DNA of 64,000 nt from an uncultured bacterium (GTDB lineage: Bacteria; Bacillota; Clostridia; Oscillospirales; Ruminococcaceae): assembly GCA_905214265.1 (NCBI GenBank), contig CAJMLQ010000001.1:10477-74476 (forward strand). Reading direction: 5' to 3'. The position numbers and the translations under genes are program-made. Positions 1 through 9,253 of the stretch are shown here, one piece after another; within the stretch, counting starts at the first letter, position 1, and each line of letters begins with the position of its first letter. Below the pieces are notes generated by a model. The model was not told the DNA's origin and did no database searches. It saw only the letters and a program-made list of their open reading frames with translations.

Positions 1-645
1 AAAAACGGGCGGAAGGCCGTTTATTTGGATGGCTACCGGGGAAGCTCTTTGATGACTACGGAGATCCTCGGATATGAAAAGAGCCTTCAAGGCGGCAGCG
101 GATATCTTGTAAACCTCACCTATGACCCGGCGGCGGAGCCGAAGCACTATCCCGTGGACCGGCCTCCGGGGGCTTATACGTATGACACCAACAACGATTC
201 GGTCATGGAGGTGCCCGGGCTGACGCTGATGCCCGGATACACCGAGGAGATGACCAGCGTTTTCTATCTGACTGATTGGTACAACTTCCTGGACGGGGAG
301 TTTCAAAAGCTGAAGTCCTCCTATGTCAACAGTTCTCAGGGATATCTGCTGGATTTTCCGGCGGAGTGGATCGGACGGGTCAGCGTGCGGAAGACCTCCC
401 GTGCCAACGAGATGCTGTTTTACGAGTATCAGGAAGGGGAAGAGCCGATCAAGAGCGAACTGCTCTACATTCAAATGTCCAAGCGCAGCGATTGGGAGGC
501 CGGCAAGCTTGACGAAGACTATCAGGTCATCAACAGTTCGGGAGGCGGGCAGATCGTATACCTGGCCAAGATCCCGGACAATGCACCCTATGACCTGCGG
601 CTGACGCTCCAGAAAGTGAAGGAGCGGTTCCACCGCTATTACTGA
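1..645 (+). CDS. 3' fragment of a protein of unknown function
   Basis: The reading frame is open from the first base, so the N-terminus lies outside the window; a TTG at 25 is only an internal codon. The visible part (about 214 residues) is rich in Tyr, Ser and Gly, has no membrane segment, and ends in a short basic tail. I recognise no domain. The mix of aromatic and acidic residues would suit an extracytoplasmic protein, but the signal region is not visible. It ends 18 bases before a response regulator gene with the same orientation, so it may be co-transcribed with the two-component pair and could be a target or accessory of it. That is inference only. Confidence 0.7.
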   Translation, partial: KNGRKAVYLDGYRGSSLMTTEILGYEKSLQGGSGYLVNLTYDPAAEPKHYPVDRPPGAYTYDTNNDSVMEVPGLTLMPGYTEEMTSVFYLTDWYNFLDGEFQKLKSSYVNSSQGYLLDFPAEWIGRVSVRKTSRANEMLFYEYQEGEEPIKSELLYIQMSKRSDWEAGKLDEDYQVINSSGGGQIVYLAKIPDNAPYDLRLTLQKVKERFHRYY

Positions 646-663
646 TCGAAAGGAAGACTGCTT

Positions 664-1362
664 ATGAAACGAATTTTGGTATGCGAGGATGAGGATACCA
701 TCCGGGATTTTGTGGTCATCAACCTTCAGCGCTCCGGATACAATGTGGTGGACGTCAACTGCGGGGAAGAGGCCCTGCGGGTTTATGACGAGCAGAACGG
801 CGACTTTGACGTGGCACTGCTTGACATCACCATGCCCGGGATGGATGGGTTTACCCTGTGCAAAAAGCTGCGGGAGCGGTCGGAGACTTTGGGGATCATT
901 TTCCTTACGGCCCGGGCCCAGGAGATGGATCGGGTCGGAGGGCTGATGCTGGGCGCCGACGATTATGTCACCAAGCCCTTCAGCCCGTCGGAGGTCGTCG
1001 CCCGGGTGGACGCCGTCTACCGCCGCGTCAGCATGGCCGCCGGTGCGCCTAAGGAAACGGCTACCATCACCAGCGGGCCCTTTGTCCTCAATCAGAAGAG
1101 CCGGACTCTGACTAAAAACGGCAAGCTCATCGACCTGACCCAGGTGGAGTATCAGATTGTCGAGCTGCTGCTGAAAAACAAGGGGGCTGCTCTGGACCGC
1201 AACAAGATCCTCACCGAAATCTGGGGGGAAAACTATTACAGCGACGTAAAGATCGTGGACGTCAATATCCGCCGGCTCCGGATCAAGGTGGAGGATGAAC
1301 CCTCCGCCCCGGTCTACATTCAGACGGTTTGGGGCTACGGCTATAAGTGGGGCGAGCAGTAG
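664..1362 (+). CDS. OmpR/PhoB-family response regulator
   Basis: A 232-residue two-component response regulator. Residues 1-120 form a receiver domain with the acidic pocket near residues 8-10, the phospho-acceptor Asp54 (in LLDITMPGMDG) and the conserved Lys in TKPFSP. Residues 130-230 form an OmpR-type winged helix ending in the usual YIQTVWGYGYKW. It should bind DNA as a phosphorylated dimer. ATG start with an upstream GAAAGGAAG. The partner kinase begins 66 bases downstream. The signal sensed and the regulon are not evident; PhoP/VicR/ResD-type regulators are all possible. Confidence 0.95.
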   Translation: MKRILVCEDEDTIRDFVVINLQRSGYNVVDVNCGEEALRVYDEQNGDFDVALLDITMPGMDGFTLCKKLRERSETLGIIFLTARAQEMDRVGGLMLGADDYVTKPFSPSEVVARVDAVYRRVSMAAGAPKETATITSGPFVLNQKSRTLTKNGKLIDLTQVEYQIVELLLKNKGAALDRNKILTEIWGENYYSDVKIVDVNIRRLRIKVEDEPSAPVYIQTVWGYGYKWGEQ

Positions 1363-1428
1363 GGTATCCGCCCCGCTTTTGCGCTGTTTTGAGATATCGG
1401 CGGCAAGCCGGAAAGGAGAACCGTTTCC

Positions 1429-2898
1429 GTGGCATTGAAAAGCATCACGCAGCGTTGGTTCCTCAACAGCTTCGGTGTGATCTTCCTGATTTTGGCGACG
1501 GTGGTGACCATCAGCGGCGTCACCATCCACAACAGTTACTACGCCTCCGTCCGAGAGGTGCTGAGCCGCCGCGCCAGCACGGTGGACGGGATGATGATCC
1601 GCTATTCGGAGAATACGGTCACATCCAATTTTTACACCGAGATCCGCAGCTATGTGGAGTCCTTTCCGGACAAGAACCTAATGGAGTTGATGACCATTGA
1701 CCCCAGCGGCCAGGTGACCATGACCTCCAGCGGGTTTTCTTACGAGCAGCGGGACTTCCCCGACTATACTATGGCCCTGAACTCCGTGCGGGGGGAAGGG
1801 TACTACGTCGGCACCTCCGGCGGTGAGAAGATCATGGCCCTGACCCGGATGGTGACGCCAGTCAATTCGGAGTTTTCTGCTATGCGGTTTGTCGTTTCCC
1901 TGGAACGGGTGGATGCGGCGATCCGGAACATGGTGCTGATCATTTCCCTGGTGGCGGTAGCGGTGCTGGGACTAGTGCTGCTTTCAGGGCTGTTTTTTGT
2001 CAAGAGCATCGTGCGTCCGGTCCGCATGGTGAGCCGGACGGCCCGGCAGATTGCTTCGGGCGACTTCAAGGCCCGCATCTCTCGTATTTCTAACGACGAG
2101 CTGGGCGAGCTGTGCCAGACCATCAATTTTATGGCCGATGAGCTGGAAAACACCGAGAAGATGAAAAACGAGTTCATCTCTTCTGTTTCCCATGAGTTGC
2201 GGACCCCGCTGACTGCCATCAAGGGCTGGGCGGAAACGCTGCTGGACACGGAGAATTATGATGCCGCCACGCTGAAAAAGGGGATGCGGGTCATTTCCGC
2301 CGAAACGGAACGGCTTTCCGGCATGGTGGAGGAACTGTTGGATTTTTCCCGGATCCAGAACGGGCGGTTCAGCCTGGTGTTCCAGAAAATGGACCTTTTG
2401 GCCGAGCTGGGGGAAGCGGTGCTGATGTATACGGAAAAGGCCCGGCGGGAGAACATCCAGATCATCTACAACGAGCCGGAGATGCTGCCCATTCTTTACG
2501 GGGACAAAAACCGGCTGCGGCAGGTCTTTATCAATGTCATTGACAACGCTATCAAGTACTCGGATCCCGGCGACACCGTGAAGATCGACGCCTTCGTCCA
2601 GGGGGACGGCATCGTGATCACTGTGGCAGACACCGGCTGCGGCATCAGCCCGGAGGATCTCCCAAAGATCAAGACCAAATTCTTCAAGGCCAACCAGACC
2701 CGCCGCGGTTCGGGCATTGGGCTGGCTGTGGCCAGCGAGATCATCCAGATGCACAAGGGGAGCATCGAAATCGAGAGCACCCTCAACGTGGGGACGACGG
2801 TGCTGATCCGGCTCCCCCTCCAATCACAGGAAAGCAAGCAGCCGGAGCAGTCCGGAAACTTGGAAAGGATAAGTGAGAATGAGCAAGAGCAAGGATAA
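1429..2898 (+). CDS. Membrane sensor histidine kinase
   Basis: A 489-residue kinase using a GTG start behind GAAAGGAGAA. Order of parts: a membrane segment at about residues 12-32, an extracytoplasmic sensor region of about 130 residues, a second membrane segment near 168-190, a HAMP linker, a HisKA dimerisation domain with the SHELRTPL H-box (phosphorylated His255), then a HATPase_c domain with the N box (NVIDNAIKYS) and G boxes (DTGCG, GSGIGLAV). It should autophosphorylate and pass phosphate to the regulator encoded just upstream. The 3' end overlaps the next gene by about 20 bases, suggesting translational coupling. The sensor domain is not one I can assign. Confidence 0.95.
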   Translation: MALKSITQRWFLNSFGVIFLILATVVTISGVTIHNSYYASVREVLSRRASTVDGMMIRYSENTVTSNFYTEIRSYVESFPDKNLMELMTIDPSGQVTMTSSGFSYEQRDFPDYTMALNSVRGEGYYVGTSGGEKIMALTRMVTPVNSEFSAMRFVVSLERVDAAIRNMVLIISLVAVAVLGLVLLSGLFFVKSIVRPVRMVSRTARQIASGDFKARISRISNDELGELCQTINFMADELENTEKMKNEFISSVSHELRTPLTAIKGWAETLLDTENYDAATLKKGMRVISAETERLSGMVEELLDFSRIQNGRFSLVFQKMDLLAELGEAVLMYTEKARRENIQIIYNEPEMLPILYGDKNRLRQVFINVIDNAIKYSDPGDTVKIDAFVQGDGIVITVADTGCGISPEDLPKIKTKFFKANQTRRGSGIGLAVASEIIQMHKGSIEIESTLNVGTTVLIRLPLQSQESKQPEQSGNLERISENEQEQG

Positions 2899-3814
2899 GA
2901 GCTTTAAAACCTCCATCGGCGGGCAGGCCTTGATCGAGGGTGTTATGATGCGGGGACCGAAAAAATCCGCCATGGCGGTCCGGAAACCCAACGGCGAACT
3001 GCAGGTGGACGTCTGGGACAATCCGCCGCGGACAATCTGGAATCGCATTCCGGTGGTGCGAGGCGTGGTCAATATGGTGACCTCCCTGGTTGACGGCTAC
3101 AAGTGCCTGATGAAATCAGCGGAGATATCCACCGAGGGGCTGGAGGAGGAAGAACCTTCCAAATTTGAAAAGTGGCTGGAGGAGAAGCTGGGCGACAAAA
3201 TGACCAAGGTGGTTACCGCAGTCAGCGCGGTGCTGGGATTTGGAATCGCCATCCTGCTCTTTATGTTTCTGCCTTCCTTTCTGGTGGGGCTGTTCAATGG
3301 AATTCTGCCCCGCTGGGGGATGTCCCTGGTGGAAGGACTGCTGAAAATTGCCCTGTTTATCGGCTATCTGGCTCTTGTGAGTCTGATGCCCGACATGAAA
3401 CGGCTGTTTCAGTATCACGGTGCGGAGCATAAAACCATTTTCTGTTACGAAGCCGGACAGGAGCTGACGGTGGAGAACATCCGCAGCCAGAGCCGGTTCC
3501 ATCCCCGTTGCGGCACCAGTTTCCTACTGATCGCTCTGGTGTTGGGAATTTTGGTGTTTTCAGTGGTAACTTGGAGCAATCCGGTAATCCGGACACTGCT
3601 GAAGCTGGCGATGATGCCCATCGTGGTGGGATTCGCCTACGAACTGATCAAGCTGGCCGGGCGGTATGACAACCTGTTTACCCGAATCATCTCATTCCCG
3701 GGGCTGAAGCTGCAGCATTTGACCACCCGGGAGCCGGATGACAGCATGATCGAGGCGGCCATCGCGTCAATGAAACCGGTACTGCCGGAACAGAAAGGCG
3801 AGGATCAGTGGTAG
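2879..3814 (+). CDS. DUF1385 (YqhQ-type) membrane protein
   Basis: A member of the DUF1385 family, common in Firmicutes upstream of prmC and of unproven function. The N-terminus has the family signature IGGQALIEGVMMRGP. There are four or more hydrophobic segments (about residues 100-130, 145-170, 218-238 and 245-270) and the conserved YHGAEHKTI and FHPRCGTSF motifs. I start at ATG 2879 rather than GTG 2873 because GGAAAGG at 2862-2868 is ten bases from the ATG and only four from the GTG. The gene overlaps both the kinase gene upstream and prmC downstream. Confidence 0.9.
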   Translation: MSKSKDKSFKTSIGGQALIEGVMMRGPKKSAMAVRKPNGELQVDVWDNPPRTIWNRIPVVRGVVNMVTSLVDGYKCLMKSAEISTEGLEEEEPSKFEKWLEEKLGDKMTKVVTAVSAVLGFGIAILLFMFLPSFLVGLFNGILPRWGMSLVEGLLKIALFIGYLALVSLMPDMKRLFQYHGAEHKTIFCYEAGQELTVENIRSQSRFHPRCGTSFLLIALVLGILVFSVVTWSNPVIRTLLKLAMMPIVVGFAYELIKLAGRYDNLFTRIISFPGLKLQHLTTREPDDSMIEAAIASMKPVLPEQKGEDQW

Positions 3815-4692
3815 TCCGGGGTAAAACAGAAATCCAATCAGTATATGAATCTGTCAAAAATACGTTGCGGATAGAAATCGAGGAAGCGGATTTTGAGGCG
3901 CTGGAACTGGTTCACATGGTATGCGGCGCCTCCCGGCAGGATCTTATGCTGGGAAAGGATGTGCCGGTGTCCACGGAGCAGCGGAGGCAGCTGGAGGAGC
4001 TGGTCCGTCGGAGGATGGAGCATTATCCGCTTCAATATCTGCTGGGGGAGTGGGATTTTTTTGGACGGACCTTTGCAGTCGGCGAAGGTGTGCTGATCCC
4101 CCGGGCGGACACGGAGCCTTTGGCGGAGGCCTGCCTGGAGCTGCTCAAAGGGATGGAGAGTCCTCGGATACTGGACCTCTGCACCGGGACGGGATGCATT
4201 GGCATCACGCTGGCTTTGGAGCGGCCGGACGCGGAGGTTTGGGCCGTTGAAAAGTCCCCGGAGGCCTACCGCTATTTCCAGCGGAACAACGAGACCTACG
4301 GTGGGCGCGTCTGGGGAGTTCTTGGCGATGCGCTGGACCCGGGGATGGTTTCAGGCAGCTTTGATCTCATCGTTTCCAATCCACCATATCTGACTCGGGA
4401 GGAAATGGAGAATCTGCAGCCGGAGGTGGCCTGCGAACCAGCTATGGCGTTATACGGGGAGGAAGACGGATTATTTTTCTACAGAGAGTTTTCGAAAAAG
4501 TATGCGCCGCGGCTAAAAAACGGGGGAGTTCTGGCATTTGAGATCGGACAGGGCGAGGAAAACGCGGTCCGCAGTCTTTTGACAGAATCTGGCTTGATTT
4601 CCATTTGCCAAAAGCGGGATCTTCATGGTATAATAAGAGTAATCACCGCGCGGAACAAACTTTCCCGCCGGGAAGACGCGGCGGAAGTATGA
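3808..4692 (+). CDS. prmC: Release factor glutamine methyltransferase PrmC (HemK)
   Basis: An S-adenosylmethionine-dependent methyltransferase of the PrmC/HemK family, which methylates the Gln of the GGQ motif in peptide chain release factors. At 294 residues it has the family length. The N-terminal helical domain is followed by the SAM-binding motif [16 protein letters not shown] (about residues 117-132) and the catalytic NPPY tetrad near residue 190. GTG start overlapping the DUF1385 stop. The partner gene prfA, often adjacent, is not next to it here. recA follows 13 bases later. Confidence 0.95.
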   Translation: MVVRGKTEIQSVYESVKNTLRIEIEEADFEALELVHMVCGASRQDLMLGKDVPVSTEQRRQLEELVRRRMEHYPLQYLLGEWDFFGRTFAVGEGVLIPRADTEPLAEACLELLKGMESPRILDLCTGTGCIGITLALERPDAEVWAVEKSPEAYRYFQRNNETYGGRVWGVLGDALDPGMVSGSFDLIVSNPPYLTREEMENLQPEVACEPAMALYGEEDGLFFYREFSKKYAPRLKNGGVLAFEIGQGEENAVRSLLTESGLISICQKRDLHGIIRVITARNKLSRREDAAEV

Positions 4693-4705
4693 CGGAGGTA
4701 AAAAT

Positions 4706-5938
4706 ATGGCAAAGGCAAAAACAGTCGCCCCGGTGACGCCGCTGGAGTCTCCGGAGGAAAAAAAGAAAGCGCTTCAATCCGCTATCGAGCAGATAGAGCG
4801 GACCTACGGCGCCGGCTCCATTATGAAGCTGGGGCAGAACACCCATCTGGACGTGGATGTGATCCCCACCGGTTCCCTGGCGCTGGATCTGGCGCTGGGA
4901 GTGGGCGGTGTCCCCAAGGGGCGGATCATTGAGATCTACGGGCCGGAATCCTCCGGCAAGACCACGGTGGCCCTCCAGATGGTGGCACAGGCCCAGAAAA
5001 GGGGCGGCGAGGCCGCTTTCATCGACGTGGAGCACGCCTTGGATCCGGCTTACGCCCGGGCGCTGGGGGTGGACATCGACAATCTCCTGGTCTCCCAGCC
5101 GGACACCGGAGAGCAGGCCCTGGAAATCGCTGAGGCACTGGTGCGGTCTGGCGCTCTGGACATTGTGGTCTTTGACTCGGTGGCGGCCATGGTCACCAAA
5201 GGCGAGATCGAAGGCGAGATGGGCGACGCCCACGTGGGACAGCTGGCGCGGCTGATGTCCCAGGCTATGCGGAAGCTGACCGCCATCGTCGGCCGGAGCA
5301 ACTGCGTCGCCATCTTCATTAACCAGATCCGCGAGAAGATCGGCGTTTCCTTTGGAAACCCCGAAACCACCACCGGCGGCCGGGCGCTGAAGTATTTCGC
5401 TACCATCCGCATCGACGTCCGTAAGGGCGAGGCGATTAAGGACGGCAACGAGGTCATCGGAAACGTTACTAAATGCAAAGTCGTGAAGAATAAAGTCGCG
5501 CCGCCCTTTAAGGAAGCGGTTTTCGACCTGATGTACGGTGAGGGTACCTCCTATGAGGGCGAGATCATTGACATTGGTTCGGTGCTGGGAATCATCGTCA
5601 AGTCCGGCTCTTGGTTCAGCTACAAGGGTGAGCGCATCGGTCAGGGCAAGGAGCGCGCCAAGGCGTTTCTGAAAGAGCATCCGGAAATCTGTACGGAGAT
5701 CGAGCAGATCATTCGGGACAACATCGACAACTTTGTCATGGCCCCAGTCAAGGGCGCCAAGCAGGGCAGCATGGAGTTGCGCAAAGGCGTGACCATCAAA
5801 CTGGGCGGGGAAACCATTACGCCGCCGGAGCGCAAGGCGGAGCCAGCGGCTCCAGCAGACGACCCGGCCGCACCGGACGATACCCTGACCGATATCGACC
5901 TGGACGTGGAAGCAGACCTGGAAGACTTTGAAGAATGA
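4706..5938 (+). CDS. recA: Recombinase RecA
   Basis: RecA, the DNA-dependent ATPase that forms filaments on single-stranded DNA, drives strand exchange and triggers LexA self-cleavage. The 410-residue protein has the Walker A loop GPESSGKTT (about residues 79-87), the Walker B strand [10 protein letters not shown], and the L2-region sequence [20 protein letters not shown]. The C-terminal tail is long and acidic and rich in Pro/Ala/Asp, which in RecA proteins usually tempers DNA binding. ATG start behind GGAGG. recX overlaps its stop codon by four bases, so the two are probably translationally coupled. Confidence 0.99.
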   Translation: MAKAKTVAPVTPLESPEEKKKALQSAIEQIERTYGAGSIMKLGQNTHLDVDVIPTGSLALDLALGVGGVPKGRIIEIYGPESSGKTTVALQMVAQAQKRGGEAAFIDVEHALDPAYARALGVDIDNLLVSQPDTGEQALEIAEALVRSGALDIVVFDSVAAMVTKGEIEGEMGDAHVGQLARLMSQAMRKLTAIVGRSNCVAIFINQIREKIGVSFGNPETTTGGRALKYFATIRIDVRKGEAIKDGNEVIGNVTKCKVVKNKVAPPFKEAVFDLMYGEGTSYEGEIIDIGSVLGIIVKSGSWFSYKGERIGQGKERAKAFLKEHPEICTEIEQIIRDNIDNFVMAPVKGAKQGSMELRKGVTIKLGGETITPPERKAEPAAPADDPAAPDDTLTDIDLDVEADLEDFEE

Positions 5939-6585
5939 AGATTACAGCGATAACCAAAAAAAACGGCACCCGGTGGCAGGTGGATGTGGATGATGAATAC
6001 TGGGCCATCCTGGACGCGGAGATCATCGTGGAGCACCATCTGAAGACGGGAGTGGAACTGACCGAGACGCGGATGGAGGAGATCCTCCATGCCGCCGACC
6101 TGCGCCGGGCCCGGGAGAGGGCGCTTTACCTGCTGGACTACCGGGACCATTCCCGGGCAGAGCTGGTGGAGAAGCTCTCCCGGAATGTGGATCGTGAGAT
6201 TGCCCTGGAGGTAGTGGACCGCCTCGGCGGGCTGGGCCTCATCGACGACGCCGCCTATGCCAAAAAGCTGGCCCGGAAGCTGATTCTGACCAAGAAATAC
6301 GGTCCCCGGCGGGCGGTTTACGAGCTGCGGCGGAAGGGGATCGATCTGGGGACGGCTGCAGAGGCCGTGGACGCAGTGGAGCCGGAGGAGGGCCTTTTGG
6401 AGGATCTGGTCCGGAGAAAATACGCCCGGTACCTGGAGGACGGCGAGGACGAAAAGGGCCGGGAAAAGGTGATCCGGGCGCTGATGCGGCTGGGTCACGG
6501 ATATTACGATGCGGCGGCAGCAGTGGATGCAGCAGCCGCCCAACTGATGGAAGAAAAAGACGGGGAACTGGACCCCGATGAATAA
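5935..6585 (+). CDS. recX: Regulatory protein RecX
   Basis: A 216-residue RecX-family protein, a modulator that caps or destabilises RecA filaments. The three-helix repeats are visible: [20 protein letters not shown] followed by [20 protein letters not shown], then [17 protein letters not shown], then [15 protein letters not shown]. The C-terminal part has a third repeat ([20 protein letters not shown]) and an acidic end. The start codon sits inside the recA stop (ATGA overlap). This position directly after recA is the usual one and supports the call. Confidence 0.95.
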   Translation: MKITAITKKNGTRWQVDVDDEYWAILDAEIIVEHHLKTGVELTETRMEEILHAADLRRARERALYLLDYRDHSRAELVEKLSRNVDREIALEVVDRLGGLGLIDDAAYAKKLARKLILTKKYGPRRAVYELRRKGIDLGTAAEAVDAVEPEEGLLEDLVRRKYARYLEDGEDEKGREKVIRALMRLGHGYYDAAAAVDAAAAQLMEEKDGELDPDE

Positions 6586-6611
6586 CCCAACTGGAAAGGA
6601 ACCTTTGCCAT

Positions 6612-7952
6612 ATGCCAACAAAAATCGGAATGGTGTCCCTGGGATGCCCCAAAAATCAGGTAGACGCGGAGCTGCTGATGCACCGACTCCGGCAGGAGGG
6701 GTTTGAGCTGAGCCTGGACCCCGCCCTCGCGGAGGCAGTCATCATCAATACCTGCGGCTTTATTGAAAGCGCCAAGCAGGAGGCCATCGACAATATTCTG
6801 GAGTACAGCACCCTGAAAAAAGAGGGGCGGATCAAGAAGATCATCGTCACCGGCTGTCTGGCCGAGCGGTACCGGCAGGAGATCGCTGAGGAAATGCCCG
6901 AGGTGGACGCCGTAGTGGGCATCGGCTCCAACGCGGAAATCGCGGATATCATCCGGGACACCTTCTGCGGGGATAAGGTTTACCGATTTGGAGAAAAGTG
7001 CGGCCTGCCCCTGGAAGGGGGGCGGGTCCTCAGCACGCTGCCTTTTTACGCCTATCTGAAGATCGCCGAGGGCTGCGACAACTGCTGCTCCTACTGCGCG
7101 ATTCCCTCCATCCGGGGACGGTTCCGCAGCCGGCCCATGGAGAGTGTCCTGCAGGAGGCCCGGGAGTTGGCAGCGCGGGGCGTCAAGGAGCTGGTAGTCG
7201 TCGCCCAGGACACCACCAAGTACGGCCAGGACCTTTACGGCGAGTACCGGCTGGCGGCGCTTCTGCAGGAGCTGGCGAAAATTGAGGGCTTCCGCTGGAT
7301 CCGGGTGTTGTATGCCTATCCGGAGCGGATCACCGATGAGCTGCTGGAGGTCATCGCCTCCGAGCCGAAGATCGCCAAATACCTGGATATCCCGCTGCAG
7401 CATTGTGATAAAGAGATTCTCCGGGCCATGAACCGGCCGGGCAGCCGGGAGGAGATCGAACAGCTGTTGGCCCATGTTCGGGAAAAGGTGCCGGGCATCA
7501 CCCTCCGCACCTCGCTGATCGCTGGCTTCCCGGGGGAAACCAAGGAGAATTTTGAGCATCTCTGCGAATTCGTCAAAAAGGCGGAATTTGAGCGGCTGGG
7601 CTGCTTCGCCTACTCCCAGGAGGACGGGACTCCTGCCGGTGAGCGGGAGGATCAGGTTGACGAGCAGCTGCGCACCGACCGGGCGGAGTTGGTGATGGCG
7701 GAGCAGATGACCATCATGGCGCGGCAGAACGCGGCCAAAGTAGGAAGCTCCATTCTCTGCGTAGTGGAGGGCTTCGACCGGTACGGCGAATGCTTCTTCG
7801 GCCGCAGCGAGGCCGACGCACCGGACATCGACGGGAAAGTCTTTTTCTCCTGCAAAAACAAACTTGCCGTGGGGCAGTTTGTCACCGTAAAGGTGGAAGA
7901 CGTCATGGACCTCGACCTGATTGGAGTGGTGACCGATGAACACCCCGAATAA
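6612..7952 (+). CDS. rimO: Ribosomal protein S12 methylthiotransferase RimO
   Basis: A radical-SAM methylthiotransferase that adds a methylthio group to an Asp of ribosomal protein S12. The N-terminal UPF0004 domain has its cluster cysteines in SLGCPKN, NTCGF and TGCLAERY. The central radical SAM domain has the CX3CX2C motif CDNCCSYC near residue 155. The C-terminal part is a TRAM domain. Length (446 residues) and the opening (KIGMVSLGCPKNQVDAE) are typical of RimO and not of the tRNA enzyme MiaB. The 3' end overlaps the pgsA start by 17 bases. Confidence 0.96.
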   Translation: MPTKIGMVSLGCPKNQVDAELLMHRLRQEGFELSLDPALAEAVIINTCGFIESAKQEAIDNILEYSTLKKEGRIKKIIVTGCLAERYRQEIAEEMPEVDAVVGIGSNAEIADIIRDTFCGDKVYRFGEKCGLPLEGGRVLSTLPFYAYLKIAEGCDNCCSYCAIPSIRGRFRSRPMESVLQEARELAARGVKELVVVAQDTTKYGQDLYGEYRLAALLQELAKIEGFRWIRVLYAYPERITDELLEVIASEPKIAKYLDIPLQHCDKEILRAMNRPGSREEIEQLLAHVREKVPGITLRTSLIAGFPGETKENFEHLCEFVKKAEFERLGCFAYSQEDGTPAGEREDQVDEQLRTDRAELVMAEQMTIMARQNAAKVGSSILCVVEGFDRYGECFFGRSEADAPDIDGKVFFSCKNKLAVGQFVTVKVEDVMDLDLIGVVTDEHPE

Positions 7953-8502
7953 GCTGACCCTGCTTCGGATCCTTCTTGTGCCAGTATTCCTGCTGTTCTT
8001 TTTGTGCGAGTGGATCCCGCTGCACAACGTTTGGGCGCTTCTCGTGTTTGCGTTGGCCTCCGCCACCGACGCCATGGACGGACACATCGCCCGGAGCCGC
8101 AATTTGGTGACGGATTTTGGAAAGTTTCTGGACCCGGTGGCCGACAAGGTGCTGGTTTTCGCGGCGTTAGTCGCATTTATCGGCTTTGGCTGGGCCAGTT
8201 CCGTGGCAGTGATCATTATGATCGCCCGGGAATTTCTGGTCAGCTCCCTGCGGATGGTGGCCGCTGACAACGGCACCGTTATTGCGGCGGGAAAGCTGGG
8301 AAAACTGAAGACGGCGATGACGATGGCGTCCGTCGTCGTGGTGTTGGTGCTGGCCGCGGTGATGGATTCCGGACTGCTGGCGGAGGATTTCCCCATCGGA
8401 ACCATCAGCAATGTGCTGGTTTGGGTGTCGGCGGTCATGACTGTGATCTCCGGCATAGAATATCTTTGGAAAAATCGATCCCAGTTCAATTCCAGCAAGT
8501 GA
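7936..8502 (+). CDS. pgsA: CDP-diacylglycerol-glycerol-3-phosphate 3-phosphatidyltransferase
   Basis: An integral membrane enzyme making phosphatidylglycerol phosphate from CDP-diacylglycerol and glycerol-3-phosphate, the first committed step to phosphatidylglycerol and cardiolipin. The CDP-alcohol phosphotransferase signature is present at about residues 43-64: DAMDGHIARS, then FGKFLDPVADK with both metal-binding Asp residues. Several hydrophobic helices fit the family; the length of 188 residues is normal. It overlaps rimO, a common arrangement in Clostridia. cysE follows after 16 bases. Confidence 0.95.
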   Translation: MNTPNKLTLLRILLVPVFLLFFLCEWIPLHNVWALLVFALASATDAMDGHIARSRNLVTDFGKFLDPVADKVLVFAALVAFIGFGWASSVAVIIMIAREFLVSSLRMVAADNGTVIAAGKLGKLKTAMTMASVVVVLVLAAVMDSGLLAEDFPIGTISNVLVWVSAVMTVISGIEYLWKNRSQFNSSK

Positions 8503-8518
8503 TAAAGGTGGTCTGACT

Positions 8519-9241
8519 ATGCTAAATCGGCTGAGGGCGGACATCCGTGCCGTGAAGGAGCGGGATCCGGCGGCTCGGAACTCCGCCGAGGTGCTCCTGC
8601 TTTATTCCGGACTTCATGCGATTATGCTTCACCGCCCTGCATATTTTCTCTATCGCCATCGCTGGTACTTCCTGGCGCGCTGGATCTCCCAGTTCGCCAG
8701 GTTTCTCACCGGTATTGAGATCCACCCCGGCGCGAAGATCGGCGTCGGAGTGATGATCGACCACGGCAGCGGCATCGTCATCGGCGAAACCGCCGAGGTG
8801 GGCGACGGCTGTACCCTCTATCAGGGCGTCACCCTGGGGGGGACCGGCAAGGACAAGGGAAAGCGCCATCCGACCCTGGGCAAAAACGTCATGGTGGGCA
8901 GCGGCGCGAAAATCCTCGGGCCCTTCACCGTGGGAGATAACGCGAAAATCGCGGCCGGAGCCGTGGTTTTGGAGCCGATCCCTCCCGACAGCACAGCGGT
9001 GGGCGTTCCGGCTCGGGTTGTCCGGCAGAACGGCCAGCGGGTCTGTGCGCCAATGGACCAGGTCCACATCCCGGACCCGGTGTCCCAGGAATTGTGCATG
9101 CTGAAATTCCGGCTGGAAAAAACGGAGAAGCTGGTGGAAGAGCAGCGGAAGGTCATCGAAGCGATGCAGGCGGCTCGTTCTGCATTCGGCGAAAGAGCCC
9201 CCGCCCCCTTTGAGGACGACGGCGGTTGGGAAAAAGTATAG
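8519..9241 (+). CDS. cysE: Serine O-acetyltransferase (EpsC/CysE type)
   Basis: This enzyme acetylates L-serine with acetyl-CoA to O-acetylserine, the first step of cysteine synthesis. The 240-residue protein has an N-terminal helical region followed by a left-handed beta-helix of hexapeptide repeats (IEIHPGAKIGVGVMIDHGSG, VIGETAEVGDGC, TLGGTGKDKGKRHPTLG). The catalytic His in IDHGSG is present. The C-terminal helical tail (about residues 180-240) may be the cysteine-synthase interaction or oligomerisation end. It lies 12 bases before cysS, linking cysteine supply to cysteinyl-tRNA formation. Confidence 0.95.
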   Translation: MLNRLRADIRAVKERDPAARNSAEVLLLYSGLHAIMLHRPAYFLYRHRWYFLARWISQFARFLTGIEIHPGAKIGVGVMIDHGSGIVIGETAEVGDGCTLYQGVTLGGTGKDKGKRHPTLGKNVMVGSGAKILGPFTVGDNAKIAAGAVVLEPIPPDSTAVGVPARVVRQNGQRVCAPMDQVHIPDPVSQELCMLKFRLEKTEKLVEEQRKVIEAMQAARSAFGERAPAPFEDDGGWEKV

Positions 9242-9253
9242 GAGTGAATTTGA

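Noticed and set aside
6504..8498. A 664-codon minus-strand frame opposite rimO and pgsA
   Set aside because: Composition is that of a shadow frame, with no ribosome site and no domain; both plus-strand genes are certain.
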